Shown one piece after another: positions 52,635-63,998 of a stretch of 64,000 nucleotides of DNA. The DNA lies in contig CM056741.1 in NCBI GenBank assembly GCA_029851415.1, positions 84,706,282-84,770,281 on the forward strand. Direction: 5' to 3'. The notes under the pieces are model-generated. The model was given only the letters and a program-made list of their open reading frames with translations, had not been told where the DNA came from and made no database searches. The position numbers and the translations under genes are program-made. Position 1 is the stretch's first letter. Each line of letters begins with the position of its first letter. This DNA comes from Eretmocerus hayati. Its lineage: Eukaryota; Arthropoda; Insecta; Hymenoptera; Aphelinidae.

Positions 52635-54365
52635 TTATTCTTCGTCAGAATCCGCGATCACGAAACTTTTTCCCGCTGATTCCCGCCAATGAGTGCTGGA
52701 ACCCTCAGTCACCACATTCCAACAATAATCTGCCAACATATTCACGGATTTTTTGGAGTTATACCTATTTTCTAATGTAGCTATTTCTTGGTGGAATCTT
52801 TCTCCATGCTCGTCGCTTACCGCTCCAAGATTATCAGGGAAAAAGTCCAGATATGAATCGAGCATGTGGATTTTCAATGACTGATTGACTATCATCTGCT
52901 TAACGTTCTGCAACATATCCCTTACGAGAGTTTCATAATTCTCGGACTTCCGATTGCCCAGATAATTGTTTATAACATTTTTGACTGACTTCCAGGATTT
53001 CAACTCAACCTCATTCAGAACAGCATCAAAACCAGAATCAAACATCAATTTTCTAATGTCTGGTCCGACTGAAACCTTTTCCTTCAGTTTTGCTTCACTG
53101 AGCCTCGGAAACTTTTCTCTGAGAAATAAAACTCCAGCTCCAGTCTTATTCATAGCTTTTATGAAATTTCTGACTATACCTAATTTGATATGGAGAGGCG
53201 GTAATAGAATTTCGTCCCGATCTACAAGAGGGATAGCTTGGACATTTTTCTGACCCGGTATCATGTGTTGTCGTAGTGGCCAGACTTTCCTTACATAATG
53301 CTCTTCTTTACTCCGTGAATTCCATTCGCATAAGAAACACATGTGTCTCGTATAACCCAACTGTAAACCGAGAATCATACTGATGATTTTGAAGTCACCG
53401 CATATGCCCCATCTGCATTCCTCATGATTAACTTTATTCAACAAAATTTTCACATTCTCATAGCATTCTTTGACTTGTGGCCCATAGTAAACCGGCATCG
53501 GGGATTTCTCGTTGCCATTATGTAGCAGAACTCCTTTCAAACTAGTTTTATTCGAGTCTATGAAAAGGCGCCATTCATCAGGGAAGTGCTCATATTCGAG
53601 TTCGGAGAACAAGCCCTCAACATCATGGCAATATAAAGTTCCATCATCATCTGTAAAGAAACCGGCGAACTCTGATCCTCTCTGTCAGAATGAAGTGACT
53701 GAGACACCTTCCTCGAGCATCTTCCTTTCTTTGAGTCGCGAAGCTGCGAGCTCAGCCTTTTTTTGAGAGTTCCAAGTCACGAATGAGATCATTCAGATCT
53801 TTCTGACTGAACAATCTCGGCTCTTGTGGCTTTTTCTCTGTCGTACTATGCATAAATTCTTGTGTTGATGGATCGGAACTGAGGGATAAACATTCTAGAG
53901 ACTTCTGTGAATCAGTAATTTCAGTATCTTGACATGGAATGGGGATATTTTGAACAGGGTAACCGGGAATAGGTTTTGTAACAGACGTTATATCTGGATA
54001 TTTGATGAGGTGTTTAGTTCGGGAGTTGAACCCAACTAAATTGGTCAGACAAAAGTAACAGTAATGAACGTGATCCCTTGGTTCTCTCCATATGGTTGGA
54101 ACGGAGAAGTTTAACTCTCTCTCTCTGATTTTGAAACTAATCTAGTAGCACAAGTAGTGCGTATCACGCCTGGTACCCAAGATTTGTTGATATTGATGAT
54201 TCTGAAACCAAAGTATTTTTCATATGCTTCTTGATAGTGGGACGAGAAGAGACGGGTATCCAGCGCATATTCGCTGCATACGTAACAGAACTTATTAGGG
54301 TTATTGGTACACTGAAACTGTCGCTGCATTGCTATTTCGAATGGCGGCTGAATAGAGGACCACAC
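52635..54365 (-). pseudogene. Decayed transposase-like gene in the spacer of the inverted duplication
   Basis: N-terminal piece 54,365-54,111: Cys cluster NKFCYVCSEYAL and YEKYFGFRI...KSWVP. A (GA)n tract at 54,117-54,127 shifts the frame. The next frame reads VPTIWREPRDH and CYFCL, down to about 53,770. An in-frame TGA near 53,690 follows, then GFFTDDDGTLYCHDVEGLF joins the 325-codon piece 53,612-52,635 (EWRLFIDSNKTSLKGVLLH, WGICGDFKII, CFLCEWNSR, LPPLHIKLGIVRNFIKAMNK, DNLGAVSDEHGERFH). From memory this family is widespread and transposon-associated in arthropods and cnidarians. The conserved D/E residues suggest an RNase H-like transposase, but I cannot name the superfamily. Confidence 0.7.
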
Positions 54366-55227
54366 TCAATTGATTTTGAACACGAATGAATGTTCTTCAA
54401 ATGAATCATTTGAGTCGCGTTTCATTGTACCCTTGTATCTTGAACGGATCACTTCTATAGAAGATAAGAGGAATCTGGCATCCATCTAGCGGTGAGAATT
54501 TGAATTCTGGCCTGTGTTGAGCTCGTATCTTGCTTCAAGCTGGACTCGACAGTCGACAGTGATCACCTGCGGGTAATATTCCTCAACCTATCTCCATTTC
54601 ATACTCAAGGTTCGCATATATCAGTTGTGTACATGAAAATCTACGAGCTACGTGTGCGTGAGACCCCAGCCAATGCCATTACGTTGCTGCTGCGACGTGC
54701 TCGAAAACGTTGAGAAAATCCCTGGCCAGAAAAATTCCAGGCAGCTGTCACTCTCAAAATGGCCATTGGGTCACATTATTCTTCAAAAGTATAGGTCAAA
54801 ACAAACAAAATGAGCTATTGTAGGTTCCATTTGGGTGCTTTTTGTCCATTTTATGAGCATTTAAAGATTTATTGCGGAATTGGTCGAATTTATCTGATAG
54901 CAACTCGAAAGATTATTTCATCACGCTTCTGGAGTGCATCCTAGCCCCCTAAAACCACTGCCATCGTGTTCAGCTGGTCAAAACACGTAGGAAAACATAC
55001 CTTGGTATGCATTTTGACCAATGAGTACTACCTGGCTAAATGATCATCAACTTGAAGAATTGGCAAAAAACGCTAAAAACGCCGTTTCTTGGAAAATCAG
55101 TTTTTTGCGATTTAAACGGTGTAGGGGCAAAACTGAGGTCGGATTCGGATTCTACGGTCAAAGATCCACAAGGGAATCATGCTTTCCTAGGGGGGACTTT
55201 CCGACCCCCAAATTTTGTTCCTCAGTG

Positions 55228-55756
55228 TAATCATCCTCAATTTTGATGGAAAATTTCCTGTGAGCTTGTGGAAACAGGAGGAACGAAATGTACTTGATCC
55301 GGTTCGCGTGACGTGGCGCAGACTGGAGCTAAAGGTCATTTTCTGGATTTCATCGTTGAAACTTGGTTTTTTAGATTGTGAATGTAATACTTTGATGCTT
55401 TGGTGCTATTGAATCCAAGCTTGACTCAAATATGATATCAGACATGAGTTATTATCCGACACAAGTATGACTTGGAGTATATCCCATCTTTAAGATGGAA
55501 TTAATGCAGTGAAAAACAAGGGAATCATTCTTTAGCAGCTATGAGCGTGGATAAAAGTATCGATGCACCATTTCACGGACTCATTACGAACTCCTTCTGT
55601 CTGAACGATCATGAAAAACAAGTTTTAACGATAAAATCCAGGAAATGATCTTTAGCCCCACTCTGCGCCACGTTGCGAAAACAGGACCAAGTACATTTTG
55701 TTCCTCATTCTTCAACCAGTTCACAGGAAATTTTCCATTAAAATTGAGGATGATTA
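55228..55756. mobile_element. 529-bp foldback element in the right arm
   Basis: Absent from the left arm. The ends are TAATCATCCTCAATTTT in inverted orientation, and similarity continues inward (ATGGAAAATTTCCTGTGA, AAATGTACTTG, ACGTGGCGCAGA, AAAGNTCATTTNCTGG) for about 200 bp per side. TA flanks both ends, which fits a Tc1/mariner-like or other TA-targeting MITE. Non-coding. Confidence 0.85.
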
Positions 55757-56355
55757 TCTTGAGCTATTCAACTTTCCTCGATTCCGGACAAAATCAATTT
55801 TTATGGATCCTGCTCACGAATCGTCTTTCTGTCCGAAAATTTTCGGGTGCAATGTAACTTACTTGACCCCCCTAAACAAGTCTCATCTCCACGAAGGCCA
55901 TTGCACACGAAGAATTGCATATATATCGATCAAAATTCGCTAATTTCACGAAATGCCCATTGAATGAAAAAAATCGATAACTTCGAGTCAGAGCATGAAG
56001 GGGCGAAACGCAAAAATACGTGTCTCGTTAATTTGTCCTCAGGAACATATATTCCATCCTGGAAGAGATTTGAGACTTGAGCGATTTTCGACTGTCTGAT
56101 CTTACGTGAAATTGGTCACAGTTTTGATTCAACCATCAACACTCGAATTTATCAGGGCGATCGAAAAATACATTTTAATTCTTCAGCGGGAATGGTCTGA
56201 AAATCAGCGATTTGTGATGATAGTCTGAGTTGTACCATCTGACAAAGGTCTCAAAATGGACATAAGCTTCGAAGACTAGAATGACATAAGGGGAATTTTA
56301 CACTCATCCGTTCAAAATGTGACGAAGTTCTATCCACTAAAAGCTTTCATTCATA

Positions 56356-57095
56356 ATGTTCACCAGCTGTGGCACATACGTAGAGTATATATCATTGGGG
56401 TCGTTGTGGACACATTCTGCTTTCTTTTTTGAATCTGCAAATAGGAAACTACTACCCGCAATCCACAGTGAAAAAGGCATAATACTGCAAATTATCCGAT
56501 ACCTAATCTTTTTCGATATCGAAAAGTTCTTGAAAATTTATTCTACCTCCATTGCAGTGACATTGCGCGTGCTTACTGTGATAATATATCGGGAGCTCTG
56601 AATCAGAAAATTGTTCAATTGCAATTCGCAACTTACTTCGGTAGCGGTCGATCAATGAGCAGACCGTATGCAGCAAAGTACGATATCTCACAACAAGCGT
56701 TGTCTTATGGGAGAGCTGTCATGAATAACAGTCTCTTCATGACAGGGCAGAAGGAGAATCTGAGGACATGCGACTACTATGCTCGATCAAACAGCAGGAG
56801 ATTCATAAAAATAGTGAGATTCTCGATCGACTTCGATACCCGAGTCGAAAGGACCGAATGTCAACTACTACAGGTTCGAAAACATCACCTTTCTGAGTTC
56901 ACCCACGAGATCATCAGTACTCATGATCGAGAAGAACTGATCAACCCAGATGAAATTGATTATCCTTGTGTTGTGGTGCGGAATGGAACCAAGAACTTCA
57001 TCATACCTGTGCCGAATAAGTTATCTTATAGAATTCTTTCTCCAAGAACAGGCACCATCTTATCACCCATACATTGGGATAGGTCGAAAAATTGA
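56356..57095 (+). pseudogene. Right-arm transposase-like C-terminal fragment
   Basis: Mirror copy of 50,079-50,707: SLWTHSAFFFESANRKLL and then, in another frame (56,619-57,095), TYFGSGRSMSRPYAAKYD...DYPCVVVRNGTKNFII. It reads outward. 119 of 137 shared residues are identical to the left-arm copy, and both copies change frame at the same place. This suggests a real intron or an old frameshift predating the duplication. Confidence 0.6.
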
Positions 57096-57576
57096 GCCAA
57101 GGAATTCATCAACAAAGGATCTCACCTGTCTTATGTGGTATCAATGACAAATGATGTTTTGTAAATGTATGATCTGGTATCGAATCATTCTATCCACATT
57201 TATTTGCTATTGATGGGTATACGACAATGTGGCGAGGAAAATACCAAAGATTCTGTCAAACAATCTCCTCCTTGATTATGATTCGACTTAGGATCAGATT
57301 AATATTTGTGATATTATTCAGATGGATGATACCAAATTTTTGATATCAAAAATATCATTGGGTTCCCTCCGACGACCCTTGAACTCCTCTTCCCATCTCA
57401 AGGCTCCGAAAGAGGCCCCGGAGAACCATGTCGATCATTCTCAAAATGAGAATCGCACACGTGCCATTGCATGTGTGCGATCACATGTTCGTACACGATA
57501 CGAAACGGGTCCATACCTTAACGTAATTTTTCACGTGCTAATTCAGGTGTTTAAGCATATGATTTTCCACGTGTCT

Positions 57577-57960
57577 TTGTAAATAAATCTCCTACACATA
57601 TTGCACAACCTTCGAAGTTTGTTAGCGAGATAACCAGACTAATCATCGTATAAAAGACCGGCATAGTCAGAATGTGGGATGACCAGAGCAGTAATGATCA
57701 TTCGCTTTACATCTGGGGACAGAAAGTCGCCACGTCGCCGGAGAAGATGTAAGACTCCATCCACCTTGGAACAAATACTATCGATATGCGCATTCCACGA
57801 AAGATCCTGACTGAATATTACGCCTAGGTTTTCTATAACGGGTTGTAGATGAAGCGTAATACCGTTGACTAGAATGGGTGGCAAAGGGCTCAGATCTAAC
57901 CTCATATGATGTTGGACAGATGCATACAAAATTGCTTTCGTTTGAATCTAGTCAATTCAT
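57577..57960 (-). pseudogene. Family C RT, C-terminal part
   Basis: It reads TKAILYASVQHH, VIENLGVIFSQDLSWNAHID, ALVIPHSDYAGLLYDD, a TAG, then SGYLANKLRRLCNMCRRFIY. These are the post-palm blocks of CR1-type RT. The catalytic palm is missing because of the neighbouring insertion or deletion. Confidence 0.8.
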
Positions 57961-58908
57961 CCAGTATTTTATCGTGTGGATGAGGAGATCACAGAGATTG
58001 CGGGATTATGGGATCGAGAATAACGCGGACGTGGATCTTGGTCATCTTACACCACAATAAGCGTGAAAATCTTGCCATATAGACAATAAACTGCTATTTT
58101 CTGCGCATGCGCGTGATTTCTGGGTTCTGAGACTATTCTCAAACGATACCCCGCGCGATTTCCTTCAAAATGACCCCCGCCAAAGCCAATTTCATGTAGC
58201 AAAAGCGGAAATATGAGCATCCAATCATCACTGGGCTCGCCACGCTTACCGTCGCCTCACGGATTTGGTACCTTGAATTTTTTTCCTTCTAAAAATTGGA
58301 ATATCTCAAGTTCCAATGCATCAATCCCATTTTGTCAAGTGGTCATTTTGAAGGAAATTACACTGGTTTCCGATTGGAAATAGTTTCCAGAGCGCAGATT
58401 GACGCGCATGCGCAGGAGATGCTGATACTGAATCAGAATTTGCTTCAAAAATGATTTTTGTCAATTTTGACCACTTTTCACCACTTGAGAATGGCTGCAA
58501 ACACCTATATTCAATGGTTTTTTTTTTCTGGCGAACACGTTGAAACAAGAATTTTCCGTTTCCTTGGCCAATTTCTATGAGAAAAATTGATTTTTAGTTT
58601 TCAAGAATCTTTTCTGGGATCTAAATGAAGAGTTGGCGATACCCAAATACTTTTTTTCAAATTATCAATGTTTCAAGAGTATGTCAAAAAATATTCAGAA
58701 AGATTTATCAAGATGCGCTCAAATGCGATTCAGTTGATGGAAAATCGATTTTTAGCCTTTTTTAGAGTCGTTTCACGGTGTTATGAAAAATATAGGCGAC
58801 CTCGGGACCTAATGATCCTTTTTTCCCACTCCGTTTGGTGTTAGAAACTGGGGAAATTTAATCCGGGGGCATACCTGACAAGGTCCGATTCGCCATGCTT
58901 AACCGCTT
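57961..58908. mobile_element. Insertion in the family C RT, with an internal inverted repeat
   Basis: It separates RT blocks that should be joined (after DQQMITTLV). Inside, 58,095-58,185 and 58,330-58,425 are similar in inverted orientation (TGCGCATGCGCGT and ATTTCCTTCAAAATGACC shared). No protein or clear terminal repeats are seen. The palm region with YADD may have been lost when it arrived. Confidence 0.45.
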
Positions 58909-59730
58909 AGTCCCTTTCACCAGGGTTGTGATCATTTGCTGGTCGATGACCGTGTGCACGCTTTCAAGTATCCCAAGCAAAGCTGTTTGGGTGGAATGAA
59001 GCGGGCGAAAACCTCACTGATGAGGGTCGAGGAATTTTGTCGACGATAGGTGTGCGGAGAGTTGCTCATGGACAACGCACTCGAGGATCTTAGATATTTC
59101 AGGTAGTTGGGCAACTAGACGAGTGTCAGATGGTGATTCGAGTGCTGTCGTTTTTGGCAGAGGTATCATCGACGAGCGTTTCCATTCCTCAGGAAAGTGG
59201 CCCGAGCTTAGAGGATGGTTGATAATACCAGTGATGTGAGGCCTAAGAGCAGGAAAAGACATTCTAAGCATCGTAGATGAGATCTCATCAGAACCGATAC
59301 CTGAAGATTTACTCAATGTGAAAGCACGTAGCACGTCGTCATCAGTAGAGGACTTGAAATCGAACATTGGAATGTTATTAGGAAGTGGCATGGCACAAAC
59401 TGCTTCAATATCAGATTCTTTGAGAGGGGATGCATTCCGCAAAACAGAAGAATAGTGAGCATCCAAAGATGGACCGTTGAATAGCCTAAGTGGCGAAGGA
59501 GTGCGTCTCGACATGAAACCGAATTCGCGAAGTTCTTTCCATCGCGATTTGATGTCAGGTGGACCAAGAACCTTTTCAGGAGTATCATTGCTTTTGGCTT
59601 CAGCCAGAGTTGTCGTTACGTCTTTACGAGCAGATCTGTAGGCTTCCAGTGTGGCTGATAAGTGCGTTCTGCGAGCACGGTTGTACAGTTTGTCACGCTG
59701 GCTCATAAGATTCCCTATATCAGCCGACAC
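58909..59730 (-). pseudogene. Family C RT, N-terminal part
   Basis: An open stretch of 238 codons (59,730-59,014) has the linker after the endonuclease and the RT fingers (SSGIGSDEISSTML, LSSGHFPEEWKRSSMIPLPK, EISKILECVVHEQL). It is followed out of frame by FRPLHSTQTALLGILESV. It ends at the insertion near 58,908. Confidence 0.82.
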
Positions 59731-60173
59731 CCAAGGTTTTTTCAGAAGAGGTTACATTGGAAGGCTTGAGGGGTACCAACTGATCAAAGGACTCGAGAGC
59801 TGCGCGAGTAACTTTGTTGACCGATTCGCTTATGTAGCCGCGAGCTAGAGTGGAATAGGCGGGACAGCAGTAGTCCGGAGAGTCGGCTAGAGAATATATT
59901 ATGCTGAATGCCAGTGGATTATATATACAGGGAGTATTAATTCCTCAAGGGGTATCGAGGGGTCTATTTACAGGGAGAGTATATACAGGAGGATTATTAC
60001 TATGTGAGATAGTAGGTCTGACGTCTGATGCGCGGGCAAAATCTCTTCAAGTTTTGAGGATATTGTCATACAAAGTTCGTCAACCTTCACACGGGCCAAG
60101 TTGCGAGTCATCAACTTCTTAGGAGGAGGAGTTGTATGTTGAATACGGTATTCAATCTCTAGCAGATGACCTG

Positions 60174-60900
60174 CTAGACTAACTGGACATGACGTCCAGT
60201 CGCAAACGGTGAGTCAGAGCGACGGCGTGCAACCAAAAATAAAGGGTCGCGTAGCAGGAATAAATCAAGACAGGTGTCGTGTATAGTCATGTCATGATAT
60301 GTGACATGATGTGTTGGTTCCGTACTCGCCAAGTGCAACCAATAAGAGCTGAACAAGGTAAAGAATGAGGAGGATGCTGACGAGTTAGTGGCCATATTGA
60401 TATTGAAATTTCCTGTCACGGAAACATGGTCATGGTGTGGTAGAAATTGAGACAGGTCGTTCATGAAAGCATGGGGATAGGCTGCGGAAGGACGCCGGTC
60501 AAAAACAGCAAATAATACTGAAGTTTGACAAATTTTTATTTCAGCGATGATATACTCAGGCATATCAGGAAACATATCAGGCGAGGTTGATAAAATCTTA
60601 ATGAGATATTCTGAACGGGCATAGAAAGCTACTCTACCACCTTCTTCGCCAACGCGGTCATGGTGATGGAGTGTATAACCGGGGATGAGATAAGCATCGG
60701 CTTCAGCTTGAGATGATAAGAAGGTTCCGGAAACTGCAATGATATCGTAGTCTCGAGAGAATGTGTGGAGCTCCAGGATGTTGGAGTTGGCACTGAGACG
60801 ATTAATATTTACATGAGCAATAGTTATCAGAGAACGAGTAGTAGCCCGATGAGAACGCGCATGTGACGGCAGACTATATTTGCGTCAGTTAGAACCTCCA
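60174..60900 (-). pseudogene. Family C endonuclease
   Basis: The open piece 60,575-60,174 reads EIKICQTSVLFAVFDRRP, VTGNFNIN (normally GDFN), HDTCLDLFLL and SDSPFATGRH. Upstream frames to about 60,900 carry the N-terminal blocks with stops. The catalytic boxes are altered. The 59,731-60,173 region is linker sequence in broken frames. Confidence 0.75.
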
Positions 60901-61108
60901 AGTTCCATCTGCTGGTTATTCATCACGGGCTGGAGTTTATGAAGGTCGCGAACTGACAGTATTGGAATGGGCTGCTCAACGGGCTAAGGACGCATAACTA
61001 ATGTGGGATTGCGACGCACGGGTCTAAGGTAGCCCAATTCTTTGGATTTTATCAGAGCTGCGCGCCAGATGCTGTATACGTCAGACGGTAAAACTGGATG
61101 ACATAAAT

Positions 61109-61666
61109 TCAAATACGATCACCGATCCCGAAAAATGGAAGTGCAGTCTTATCCTTGAGATTGAATGATTTTGACTCAACAAAATCACGGACAGTGGGTG
61201 ATGAGAATTTGGTGACGATGCAGATTGATTCTGGGCGAGAAGTGGCGGGTTGGTTGGGTGCCGCAGGTCTAGGGCGAGGTGGTGGCATAATCCAGCGACG
61301 GACGGATGAAATAGCTCCAACTGATTCAACGCAATCCATTTTACTGAGGATTTTCAAGACTATGTCGCGATCATTCATTTGCAGTCCCGATGGGATGCCG
61401 GTAAATCGAATTTCGCACTCATCAACCAGAATGCGCATCGCAACCATCTCAGCTTGAATGTTTGAGATCGTTTGGGACTGCTCGCGCTGAACGCTCGCTT
61501 CATCTGAAAGTTTGTTATTAACTTCGGCGAGCTGCGACTGAATGCCGGTCTGAGATGAGCTCAACGCTGTACTAAGCTTGCGAATATACTCAGGAACAGT
61601 CTCATATTTAGCAATATTAGCGGATAGTGCCTCAAAATTGTTCATCGTATCAGTAGACGTGATCAA
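61109..61666 (-). CDS. Family C ORF1, coiled-coil and nucleic-acid-binding part
   Basis: 185 open codons. Heptad-like Leu/Ile/Val spacing over about residues 20-75 (LSTALSSSQTGIQSQLAEVNNKLSD...) suggests a coiled coil. A C-terminal region (IRFTGIP...DIVLKILSKM...ESICIVTKFSSPTVRDFVESK) resembles the RRM-like domain of many non-LTR ORF1 proteins. The upstream end overlaps the PHD-like piece by 4 bp, in the manner of a frame change, so ORF1 is probably one protein interrupted by a shift. Likely to be non-functional with the rest of the element. Confidence 0.6.
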   Translation of the reverse strand: MITSTDTMNNFEALSANIAKYETVPEYIRKLSTALSSSQTGIQSQLAEVNNKLSDEASVQREQSQTISNIQAEMVAMRILVDECEIRFTGIPSGLQMNDRDIVLKILSKMDCVESVGAISSVRRWIMPPPRPRPAAPNQPATSRPESICIVTKFSSPTVRDFVESKSFNLKDKTALPFFGIGDRI

Positions 61667-62061
61667 AGATGATGTGCAAGAATTTTGACGCGGGAGTCAG
61701 ATGAGCTAGGCGGCGAAGTAGCAGAACGCTTACAAGAGTCACCACGTGGTGCGGTTTGATCAGATGGGCCGGCGAAGAGTGAAAGGAGAGGGGAGGCTAC
61801 GGCTGACTGGCAACGATTTGGCGTGAGTGTGAAAATGGGCGCGGAGGTAGGGCGAGGTGTATGCGACGACGAGCGTGAGTGAGATAGCAAACGAACTGGG
61901 TCTGCGATACACGGGGGGCACGTATAACTTGCGTTAACAGGTGTGGATAGCAATATACACGAATTATGAACAAGTCCAGCACAATTTATGCACTGCCTCG
62001 AGGTATCGCCTCTTTTCACAGTGGTGATACAAGTTCTGGAAAATGGCCAACTTGCACTCAC
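61663..62061 (-). pseudogene. Family C ORF1, PHD-like N-terminal part
   Basis: It reads C...RQCINCAGLVHNSCILL...YTCPPC, that is C-x-x-C, H-x-x-C, C-x-x-C spacing like the second half of a PHD finger, followed by a Ser/Pro/Arg-rich linker. Its upstream sequence (SASWPFSRTCIT) recurs at 63,310-63,250. Confidence 0.6.
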
Positions 62062-62110
62062 GAAAGCGGTGGAGGAAAATCGGATCGGGGTTCACAGAAT
62101 GATTTCACTC

Positions 62111-63240
62111 GCGGGTTTAATTATAGAAAAAATCAGAGTTTTTATTCGGAAAGATCTGGTCCAAACTAACTAAAAGGTACGCGATGAAATACTTGAAATT
62201 ATGTGAAAGAACAATGTACAAAATTGAAAGAATGAGTCCGTCTTCGTCGAGGCGGAAATTACTCGATTTCGCAGGAGGCGGAAAATCGCGGGGGGAGGAG
62301 TGAATATCGAAGGCCAAGTCTCCCGTGCGCTGTTGGGCACGTAACTGAATGGGCTCGCGGAAAGTCCCAAAATCCCTGTTGTCGCCGAGCTGTCTCGTAG
62401 ATGCGAGCCGCAAACTACAGGTCACGCGATTTCACACGTAAACACACTAGTAAATGTTTTCGAACTGTTCGAAACATCAAATTTGAAAGATCTCGAACGA
62501 GAAAATGAATGGATGAGCACAGAAACAATGGGTGGATAGATACAGACATACGTATTATGAGTCAGCTGCAAATTGCAAGAGCTTGTAGAGGAAGACTGCG
62601 GAGGGCAAGGAATAGCGCTAGCACTGCGCGTGAAAAGGATATGGTCAGTGCGAGAGACATTTGAACATCAAATACATGAATCGATACATCACCAATATAT
62701 GCTCTGGCACACCAAGAGCTTGACGGATGGATAGGTATGGCGCGATGCCGATGACTCCCACCACTGCCGCAACTCTCCCCCTGCACCGCTAACCGCATCT
62801 AAACTTTGCGCGGGCTGCTCGGCTCAGCAACGATTTACGATGCCAATGATGATTGGAGTGGGAACTTGCAAGCCAAGAAGATGCTGCTTGACGTCGCACC
62901 AACTCCCAGATGATGGCTCCAATGAATGCTTGTCTGGGCCGGAGGTCTCAAGCCAAGCCAGTCGACTGCAGGAGCGCAACCCCGTTGATGCAGCGCACTT
63001 TCCTCGACGAAGTGCACCAAGTGGCCGAGAGACTCCTCGCACTAGGATGGCGAGGTCTCTTGACGCGATGAGTTGCGTCAATTGTCTTAGCCACAATATC
63101 ACTGCACTGATCACTGGTAGACTCGCAGACACAAATCTCGAAAGCGATCGCAACCGCGAGACCGACTCAAATACTCGCCGATGAATTTGGCGCGCAAAGA
63201 TTGCTGATTCCCGAAACCGACTTCCTCGGCCGAATGATCC
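62111..63240. other. Region upstream of family C ORF1, no gene recognised
   Basis: Several open frames occur on the minus strand (for example 63,312-62,824), but none shows a known domain. A CTCCTGCAG...TTGGAGCCATCA motif near 62,965-62,930 (minus strand) recalls the CR1-like 5' UTR signature, so part of this may be retroelement 5' UTR. Confidence 0.4.
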
Positions 63241-63330
63241 TAGGCACAGATCATCCGGCTCGAAGAACAACAAAAATGGTGATACAAGATCTGAAAAATG
63301 GCCAACTTGCACTCACAAAAGCGGGGGAGG
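63241..63330 (-). repeat. Repeat of the family C ORF1 upstream segment
   Basis: GGTGATACAAG(A/T)TCTG(A/G)AAAATGGCCAACTTGCACTCAC is shared with 62,022-62,067, with the same flanking GCGG(G/T)GGAGGA. A second family C 5' fragment therefore begins here. Confidence 0.7.
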
Positions 63331-63666
63331 AGAATCGAACGCACAAAAAATCAGACCTCGACCTACCTGGCCCAAAGTGACGACAAGAGCTTCTGTGGGG
63401 CGAGACGGAAAGTGCTGCAACATTCCTCGTTGCAATTTTCACTGGCCCAGATGATGATTCGACCCCCTCGTTATCAAAAGCTGAATCTGAAGGCGCCGGA
63501 TGACTACTCTCGGCACTGGATCTTTGGCCGTCCATAATCTGTTCGACCCCATTGCAAGCACTGCATCGGAGCAAAGTAGCGCAGCTCTCGAAGGCTGTAT
63601 GAGTGTCAGAGACGTATGGAGGCGGCTCCTGTGGACTTTGAATAGCCCGAACGGGATCTTAAGGAT

Positions 63667-63998
63667 TGCACAGAGATTTTTCAGATTCATTGATGATACA
63701 AAGATTGTATGAATTTGGTGTCTGATTCTGAGCGGGAAAGGCAGCAAAGGACTGTGCATTGATAACGGTCATTTCCTGGTTCAGCAATACCTTTGCTTCA
63801 AGATACGCGGAAAAACAATGATTGAGTACTTCATCCGTGAAGTAATCATTTGTCTCTAGGGCATCGCGATGCGGATGAAGCAAGTAGTCGCGTTCCTGTA
63901 ATTTAGCCCAAAAAGACTCAAGTGAGCGATCTCGGACTTGAAGGTCGGACCGCGTGGAAATAAGTGAAGCCTCGCGTGTGATTCTACTTTGAAGATCT
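63667..63998 (-). pseudogene. Possible LTR-element gag fragment at the window edge
   Basis: The minus strand is open from the edge to the TAA near 63,666, reading SRITREASLISTRSDL, LESFWAKLQERDYLL, YFTDEVLNHCFSAYLEAKVLL. The spacing of hydrophobic and Trp/Phe residues recalls Bel/Pao-type gag N-termini, but I cannot confirm it. It continues beyond the window. Confidence 0.3.

Larger units (their letters stand above)
54580..57445. repeat. Right arm of a large inverted duplication
   Basis: Reverse complement of 49,684-52,603. It carries its own 529-bp insertion at 55,228. Beyond 57,445 the sequence no longer matches the left flank. The arms have diverged by roughly a tenth, so the duplication is not recent. 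Confidence 0.92.
57577..62110 (-). mobile_element. CR1-like non-LTR retrotransposon, family C (degenerate)
   Basis: The minus-strand order is a PHD-like region (62,061-61,663), ORF1 (61,666-61,109), endonuclease (60,900-60,174), RT N-terminal part (59,730-58,909), a ~0.95-kb insertion (57,961-58,908) and RT C-terminal part (57,960-57,577). The 3' end is cut at 57,577, next to the foldback fragment. It is distinct in sequence from families A and B. Confidence 0.8.
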
